Origin: Lepus europaeus
Taxonomy: Eukaryota > Chordata > Mammalia > Lagomorpha > Leporidae
Direction of reading: 5' to 3'
Assembly (NCBI RefSeq): GCF_033115175.1
Contig: NC_084837.1
Coordinates: forward strand, 65,309,266-65,373,265
DNA: 64,000 bases
The stretch's first letter is position 1. The number at the start of each line of letters is the position of its first letter. The notes beneath the pieces were generated by a model. The model was not told where the DNA came from. It saw nothing but the letters and a program-made list of their open reading frames with translations, and did not search any database. The position numbers were made by a program, and so were the translations under genes. Positions 46,801 through 55,800 of this stretch are shown one piece after another.

Positions 46801-49800
46801 AGCGCGGTGCGCCGGCCGCAGCGCGCCTACTGCGGCGGCCATTGGAGGGTGAACCAACGGCCAAAAGGAAGACCTTTCTCTCTGTCTCCCTCTACTGTCC
46901 ACTCTGCCTGTCCAAAAAAAAAAAAAAAAAAAAAAAAAACTGTATATGTGTATATTTACACAAATACATTAATTATCTCTGGGTGGTGGGATTACAGGTG
47001 ATTTTTTTTCTCCCTTACAATTTTCTGTATTTTACTAGATAGAGATCCTTCACTAACAGAAAGCATTTAATAGTCAAGGTAAGGGCATCTTAAAGGATGC
47101 CTTTCTGGGGAACAGTCTTGTAGAGCACACCAGAAGAGGACTTAAGCCTTCAGCTTTGGGAGAACATCTCTGTGGCCTGATGAGAAATGCTGAGCCTGAG
47201 CCGGACTGAGAGAAAAAGGACCCAAGTCAGGATTTTGCTTCTGGAACAGCAGAAAAAATGTCCTGCTGATAGAGAAAAATGTTCCTTCCTCCCTCCCTCC
47301 CTCCCTCTCTTCCTCCTTCCCTCCCTCCCTCTCTTCCTCCCCCCTCCCTCCATCCCTCCTTCCCTCCCTCCCTCCCTCCCTCTCTTCCTCCCTCCCTCCC
47401 TCTCTTCCTCCCTCCCTCCCTCTCTTCCTCCCTCCCTTCCTCTCCTCCTCCCCCCTCCCTCCATCCCTTTCCTTCCTTCCTTCCTTTCTTTTTTAAAGAC
47501 AAGTCTTAGAAAAGGTCATATTGTTGTTTTGTTAGAATGAGCAGTTCAGATTGTTATAGCAATTTGTGAGATTAATTTCATGCTAACTGAATCTAACAAT
47601 TTTTAAATAGGTTTGTATTTTATATATCCTTTTCACTTCATTTTCCTGGTACTTTTTTTGTTACTTTTTAAATTTTGTTAAAAGTACAGTGATTACTTAC
47701 TAAAATGTGCCAAAAAGTACCACATTTTCACTAATCTTTAACTGCACCCTTGTCACAGCATAAAATGAAAATGTACCTGTTCATATAGGGATGCTAAAGT
47801 TGAGGATGAAATAGTTGATGATTTCTTTACATATGTTTTCTATGTGTCCATTCCAGGAATGACTAAAAAAAGTTATGTGGAATCTATACTTGAGGGTATA
47901 AAACAGTCCAAACAAGAAAACTTAGACATCGATGTTAGGTAAGAAGATTGTACTTTAGTAGTTACCTTTTAAAAACTAGAATGTGAAATTTTATTGTTTT
48001 GTTTATAGAAGTAATGGGTTTTTAAAAATCAACCATTACAGCCGGCGCTGCTGCTCACTAGGCTAATCCTCCACCTGTGGCACTGGCACACCGGGTTCTA
48101 GTCCCAGTCGGGGTGCTGGATTCTGTCCTGGTTGCTCCTCTTCCAGGCCAGCTCTCTGCTGTGGCCCGGGAAGGCAGTAGAGGATGGCCCAAGTGCTTGG
48201 GCTCTGCACCCTCATGGGAGACCAGGAGGAAGCACCTGGCTCCTAGCTTCTGATCGGTGCAGCACGCCAGCTGTAGCAGCCATTTGGGGGGTGAACCAAG
48301 AGAAGAAAGACCTTTCTCTCTGTCTCTCTCTCTCTCACTGTCTTAACTCTGCCTGTCAAAAAAAAAAAAAAAAAAAATCAACCATTACCTGACTTCTGAC
48401 TGCAATAAAAACAAAAATAGAAGCAAGAGTCCTGTTGCTTAAAGTAAGAATACAGTTCTGAATTTATTCCCATGGCAATATAACTCTGGATGCTTTTGCT
48501 CAAGTGAAGTATGGCTCTCCGTTCTTGTTAGCTAAAGTGGACTTCTGTCAGATTGCTTTCTTCAGCAGCTCATCTAACTGTTCCTCATTTATTGTGCACT
48601 GCCTTGCTTTCTGTTCCAACAGTAGATAAAGTCTGTCCCACCTCAGCACTGTCGTACTTCCTGTTACTTTTACCTAAAACATACTTCCACCAACCATATC
48701 CTTGCACAGCTGGCTTCTTCTCATTCCTTATTCCAGTCTCAATGTAGCCATCATTTCCTCAGATGGCCCTTTGAGCCCTCTGTCTAAAGTATTCACCCCT
48801 TAGGGCAGGCATTCTCTGCCTATCTCTGCCTCTGCTGCTGCCCCTCTGCCTTTCAAATAAATAAGTCAATAAATCTTTACAAAAACAAAGTGCTCACCTC
48901 TAGGCCCAGCGTTGAAGCCTACAATGCTTGGGTTCTAGACCTTGCTCTGCTCCCAATTCTTGCTTCCTGTCAGTGCACTCCCTGGGAGGTAGCAGGTGAT
49001 AGATCAAGTGGTTGTGTCCCTGCCACCGACATAGGAGACCTGAACTTCATTCCTGGCTTCTAACTTTGACTCAGCCCTGGCCATTATGGTCATTTGGGCA
49101 GTGAACTAGCAGATGGAAACTCTGTCTCTTCTTCTCAAATTAAAAAAAAAAAAAAAAAGTAGAACCCTCTACTGAAATCTTCCAATGAGTCATTTCTTTT
49201 ATGACATTCATTTATGACAACAAGATAAAGAATCATCTTGTTATTTTTATGTACATGGAGTCTTCAGAAAATTCATGGGAAAATTACAAAAAATTGCATA
49301 GATTACAAAAAAACTTGTAACAAATTTTTTTTTACTGTTTATATACTCATTTTTATTTATTTGAAAGAGTGACAGAGAGAGAATGAGTTCTTCTGTCCAC
49401 CAATTCACTCCCTGAAGGTCCACAACAGTCAGGACTGGGCCAGGCCAAAGCTGGGAGCCATCCATATCTCCCATGTGAGTGGCAAGAGCCCAAGCACTTG
49501 GACCATCACTTGGTGCCTCATAGGCACATTAACAGAAAGCTGGATCAGAAGATGGAGGTGGGATTTGGTTGGTTCCAAGTATTCCAATATGGGATGCAGG
49601 TATCCCAAGTGTAGCTTAACCTGCCATGCCACAACACCCTCTCTAGCTTATTTTTTGAATTCCATTTTTCCACAAACTTTTTGAAGTACCCATGTATATA
49701 CCCACACTAGAGTGTTAGTTAAGGGAGGCCAGGGGCCTTGCCATTTGATTCACCACTGTTTCTGTAGTACTTAGAACAAAGCTGGCACAGAGTAGGTGCT

Positions 49801-52800
49801 CAGAAAGGCCTTGAATGAAGAAAGAAAGAAAACTTGCTGTATAGTTCAGGCTGTAAGAATCTCTAAAAATTAAACTTAACTAGACTAACACCCCAATTAA
49901 AAACAAAGTAAAGAGATATAGAAATGACTTATAAATGTATAGAAAACTATTAACCTCATTAATCAGATAATTTTAAAATGAGACATGAGTGCTATATTGT
50001 CTTCGTCTGCTGGTTCACACTCCAAATGGCCACAATGGCCATGGCTGAGCCAGACCAAAGCAAGGAGCCAGGAGCCCCAGCCCGGTCTTCCATGTGGGTG
50101 CAGGGTCCCAAGCACTTTGGCTGTCTTCTGCTGCTTTCCCAGCCACATAAGCAGGGAGCTGGATTGGAAGTGGAACAACCTCATTTCTTCAGCAAATAAA
50201 TTGCAAGAAAAGAGGTGGAGTGAGGAAAGTAGGGAGGAAGTCATGGCTATGGATTAAAAGAGACTTAAGAGACACATTGACTAACACAAAGTGTGGACCT
50301 TATTTGGATCCTGAATCAAGCAAACTGTGAGAAAAACCAAACACATGAACAAAAAAATGAGACACTTGGAATCTTAAGCACTGACTAGATATTTGACTTT
50401 CTGTGGGAATTCAAGTCTCATTCTGTCTGGCAGAGTGAAATGTCATGTCTAGGTTGAGACAGGCTCTACTTTTCCTAGTAAACTGTGTTACATGCAGCCT
50501 GCTGTGCTTCTCTGACCACAGTCAGAGGTGTCTTTTTCATCTCCACTATACTAGTTTTCAACTTTGTTGTTCTTACATTAAAGGTATTTGATAGCAATCG
50601 ACAGAAGAGGAGGCCCTTCAGTTGCCAAGGAGACTGTGAAACTTGCGGAGGAGTTCTTCCTTTCTACTGAGGATGTAGTTCTTGGCCTTGACCTTAGTGG
50701 AGACCCTACTGTAAGCTATTTTTCTGAAATACGTTTAGTGGGCGTAGGAATTATCTTGGAGCACCCTGCATTCTTCAGAGGGTCCAGCAGGCACCATGAA
50801 GGAAGCCCTGTCCTGCAGTGGAGGACTGGGGTGTCTGCAGCAACTGTTCTCACTCAGGGTTCTGTGAAATAATTAGGCACCACTTAAAAAACAAAAAATT
50901 TGCTAGATTCTATGACTAGCTTCTCCATTCTTCTAGAGGTAGTACAAGCTAATACCAATATGTATACACAGAGGAAAAGTTAGTTCATTACTCACAGTGG
51001 ATGGATGGATGTGTAAAGGCATTGGGGCTTAATTATCTCATAGTGCTCCCAGTTAAGAAAGGTTGGCCTGAGGTTTGTGAATGTCAGATTCAAGCAGAAA
51101 TGCTGACATTTTGGGACAGATAATTCTTTGTTGTGGGAGCTTCCCTGTTCACTGTGGTATGCCTGACTACATCCCTGGCTAGACAATCAGTAGCAACATC
51201 CTGATTGTGACTATCAAAAATTTCTCTAGACATTGCCAGATGTCTGTTTGGAGGGCAGGATTGCCCTGGTTGCAAACCACTGAATAAGAGAGTCCCATGA
51301 AACTTGTTTTTTTTTTTTTTCTTTTTTTCTTTTTTTAAGATTTATTTTACTTATTTGAAAGGCAGAGTTACGCAGAGAGAGGTAAAGATAGAGATCTTCT
51401 ATCTGCTGGTTCACTTCCCAAATGGCCGCAATGGCCAGGGCTGAGCCAGACCAAAGCTAGGAGCCAGGAGCTTCTTCTGGGTTTCTCAGGCGCTTGTTCC
51501 ATCCTCTGCTGCTTTTCCAGGCACATTATGAGGGTGGTGGATTGGAGGTGGAGCAGCTGGGACTCGAACCAGCGCCCACGTGAGATGCCGGTGCTACAGA
51601 AAATGGCTTGACCTGCTGACCCTGAGAAAGTCCCATGAAACTAGTTCTTATAGCTGTGTCTAAGCTTGGACTATTCTGCTTTTTTCATCTGTCCATTTCA
51701 GGAAAGTTACAGCACTGTATATCTAGGTATCCTTCGAGAAATAAAATTTGGTGACTGCTATATCCAACTTAGTTGATTGACCTCAGATTCACTGATAGGG
51801 ATACTAGACTTCTCATGTGCAGAGACAGGGCCTTTGCCAGCTTAGTATTCCCCAGTGTGTCTAGCACGTTCTAGGTGCTTTGTAAACAAAAACTGCAAAT
51901 AAATTCATCTGCCAGTATTTTTTTCCTTAGTTGATTGGGGCAGAGTATCCAATTCCTGTTTGCCCAGAATTTTCATGCATGCTCATTTTTAATTTTTGTC
52001 TTCAAGATAGGACGAGCAGAAGACTTCTTGGAACCTCTTTTAGAAGCTAAAAATGCAGGTCTGAAGTTGGCGTTGCATCTTTCAGAGGTAAATAATGTCT
52101 TAGGTTCAACAGAGTCGCTTAAAATAGAAAATAACAAAATCATTTATGAAAAAAAAAAACAAACCTTGTTTAGCAAAACATTTTTTAAAAAAGGAGAGTA
52201 AAAATACTTTAAAATGTAAGTTGAAATGATAAAGGCATGACTTCTTTTAGTCTTTTTTTTTTAAGATTTTGTTTATTTATTTGAGAGGTAGAGTCACGGA
52301 CAGAAAGAGGGAAAGACAGAGAGAAAGTTCTTCCATCTGCTGTTTTACTCTCCAAATGGCTGCAATGGCTGGAGCTGGGCCATTCTGAAGCCAGGAGTCA
52401 AGAGCTTCTTCCTAGTCTCCCGTGTGGGTACAGGAGCCAAAGCACTTGGGTCATCTTCCACTGCTTTCTGAGGCCATTAGCAGTGAGCCGGATTGGAAGA
52501 GGGGCAGCCAGGACACAAACCAGTGCCTATTTGGGATGCCAGCGCTGCAGGCAGAAGCTCAGCCTACTACACTACAGCGCTGGCCCCTCTTTTAGTCTTC
52601 AGTGTTATTGTTTTTCTCTTTTTGTGGTTCCTGGCACGGTTGTTGACTCACATTGTGTTTGGGAAAATGCATGAATTTCCATCATTGACCCTGTCATTGG
52701 CAAGCTGAGCCTAAGGAAAGCACCAACCAGTTCATCTCACCTGCCCTCACAGTGGAAGGGACCTGAGTGTATTACATGCACTGGCAGTGGCTCATCATTT

Positions 52801-55800
52801 CCAGAGCTCCCTCACTGGCCCCCAACACCCTGGCAATGTTGGCGTAGAGATGGATTATGTACAAATAACATCAATTTTTTTTTTTTTTTGACAGGCAGAG
52901 TTAGACAGTGAGAGAGAGAGAGACAGAGAGAAAGGTCTTCCTTTTCCATTGGTTCACCCCCCAAGTGGCTGCTACGGCTGGTGTGTTGCAGCCGGCGCAC
53001 TGCGCCGATCCAAAGCCAGGTACCAGGTGCTTCCTCCTGGTCTCCCATGCGGGTGCAGGACCCAAGGACCTGGGCCATCCTCCACTGCACTCCTGGGCCA
53101 CAACAGAGAGCTGGACTGGAAGAGGAGCAACTGGGACAGAATCCGGTGCCCCAACCAGGACTATAACCCGGGGTGTCTGCGCTGCAGGTGGAGGATTAGC
53201 CTAGTGCACCAGCCCATCTTTTTCTTAAAACATGTCTCTGTGAACCAAACAAGGGAATCTGCTGCACTTCCCACCTGCCCCCATTTTGCTATGGATTTAT
53301 TTTATTTTATTATTATTATTATTATTATTATTGACAGGCAGAGTGGATAGTGAAAGAAAGAGAGACAGAGAGAAAGGTCTTCCTTTTTGCCGTTGGTTCA
53401 CCCTCCAATGGCCGCTGCGGCCGGCGCATCTCGCTGATCCGAAGCCAGGAGCCAGGTGCTTCTCCTGGTCTCCCATGCGGGTGCAGGGCCCAAGCACTTG
53501 GGCCATCCTCCACTGCCTTCCCGGGCCATAGCAGAGAGCTGGACTGGAAGAAGAGCAACCGGGACAGAATGCAGCGCCCCGACCAGGACTAGAACCCAGG
53601 GTGCCGGCGCCGCAAGCAGAGGATTAGCCTGTTAAGCCACGGCGCCAGCCCTATGGATTTATTTTCTATCTTATCACCTATTTATGTGTTTTTTTTTTTT
53701 TTAAACATAATGGTTTTTTCTTTTTTTTTTTTTTAAGATTTATTTATTTATTTATTTGAGAGGTTGAGTTACAGACAGTGAGAGGGAAAGACAGAGAGAA
53801 AGGTCTTCCTTCCATTGGTTCACTCCCCAAATGGCTTGCAATGGCTGGAGCTGCGCCAATCCAGAGCCAGGAGTCAGGTGCTTCTTCCTGGTCTCCCATG
53901 TGGGTGCAGGGGCCCAAGCACTTGGGCCATCTACTGCTTTCCCAGGCCACAGCAGAGGGCTGGATTGGAAGAGGAGCAGCCGGGACTAGAACCAGTGCCC
54001 ATATGGGATTCCTGTGCCACAGGTGGAGGCCCCTATTTGTTTCTTTCATGCAGGAAATAATACTTAAGGAATCTGTAAAGATTGAATAACATCATAATTC
54101 AGAAATTAAAGAAAAAAATAGAACTTGTCACTGGTACTTCTTTTTTTTTTTTTATTTTTTTTTTTTATTTTTGACAGGCAGAGTGGACAGTGAGAGAGAG
54201 ACAGAGAGAAAGGTCTTCCTTTTGCCGTTGGTTCACCCTCCAATGGCCGCCGCGGTAGGTGCGCTGCGGCCGGCGCACCGCGCTGTTCCGATGGCAGGAG
54301 CCAGGTGCTTCTCCTGGTCTCCCATGGGGTGCAGAGCCCAAACACTTGGGCCATCCTCCACTGCACTCCCTGGCCACAGCAGAGAGCTGGCCTGGAAGAG
54401 GGGCAACCGGGACAGGATCGGTGCCCCAACCGGGACTGCCGGCGCCGCAAGGCAGAGGATTAGCCTGTTGAGCCACGGCGCCGGCCTGTCACTGGTACTT
54501 CTGTCTCTGACTTCTACAGACCTCAGAGGGTCAGTAATCTGGTGGCAGAACTTAAAATCTAGAATCCTTGTTTCACTCCTAGGACTCCCTGTAACTGAAC
54601 TGAGGCCCAGCAGAAGCCATTGATAAATACAATGGAACACCATGGGTTACTGGGACCCAGTATCTCTGGCCTGTGCATAACATCAGAACCTGCTCTTTAG
54701 TTACTGTGGCTCTTATTGGAGCCTTTGGATATAAAACTTTTCATGTCAAAATGTTCTGATTATTTGCTTTTTGGGCTATCTAGGAAATAAAAAGCAAAGC
54801 TAGACCTTTTTATGGTGACTGTGAGATATATGTAATTAGCCTGGTCAAAATAAAACCTAGGCATACTGAATGGTAGATCTAAGGGTGAATCCTGTCTAAC
54901 TCCAGGGCCCACACACTTTTCATACATAGTATGAAGCTTTCTGGGCCAAGCCTGGTAGCAGGAACATGACTGCTGTCCACACTCAGTCATCCAGAGGCAA
55001 AGGGGCCCAGGAGAAGTAACTTATATGTACCTGAAGAAAATACAAGTGTGGGGAGTACAATGCAGAAGGAAAAAAATTAAAAATGAAAAGTCCCCTTCCT
55101 ATTTCAGTTTGCTTTCCAAAGTTAAAACTGTTAATAGTTTTGTGTTTCTATTTTTCTGGGCCTTTTATTAATATATATGAACACACATATTCATATATAA
55201 CACACATGTACAGAGTTAGAGTTTTATTTTTTGAAAATTATTTAATTTTTTGTTTTAATTTATCTTAACATTTTATAAGGTTTTTGTGAGGCCTTCCTTA
55301 AAGAATTTATGTAAAAAGGCACAAACTAGAACCAGTGGCACAAACTAGGCCTTATTAAGTGTATATTATCATTGAAATGAATCTAGGAAAATATTGAGGT
55401 ATGAATGAGAAGATAAAAGGCAAAGAAGAGAGCTGGGAAGGTATAAGTAATTCAGCTTCCCGAATGTTTGCATTAATACTGGGACAGAATACCCAGTATA
55501 GAAAAAAAAAAATCCCTCAAGAACCACTGAACCTTGGCCCTCCTCTCTCCACTTTTCTTAAGATCCCAAATCAAGGAAAAGAAACCCAAATGCTCCTGGA
55601 TCTACTTCCTGACAGAATTGGGCATGGAACTTTCCTCAACTCTTCTGAGGGAGGATCCCTGGATCTGGTGGACTTCGTGAGGCAACATCGGATACCTCTG
55701 GGTAAGGTTTAGGGTTTCAGGCTCCTCTCTGGCCCTTCTTCCCCCAGTTTCTAGGTTGCAACCTATAGGTGAAGGACTGTTCTAAAAATGCAAACATCAT

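Larger units (their letters stand above)
46055..47045 (+). mobile_element. L1M 3' relic broken by two young C-SINEs
   Basis: GGAATATTAAGCAGCCATTG, ATCTCTGGGTGGTGGGATTA and CTTACAATTTTCTGTATTTT match the L1M 3' UTR. Confidence 0.75.

Noticed and set aside
47150..47540. Gly-Arg-Glu and Pro-Ser-Leu rich frames
   Set aside because: Translation of the polypyrimidine tract.
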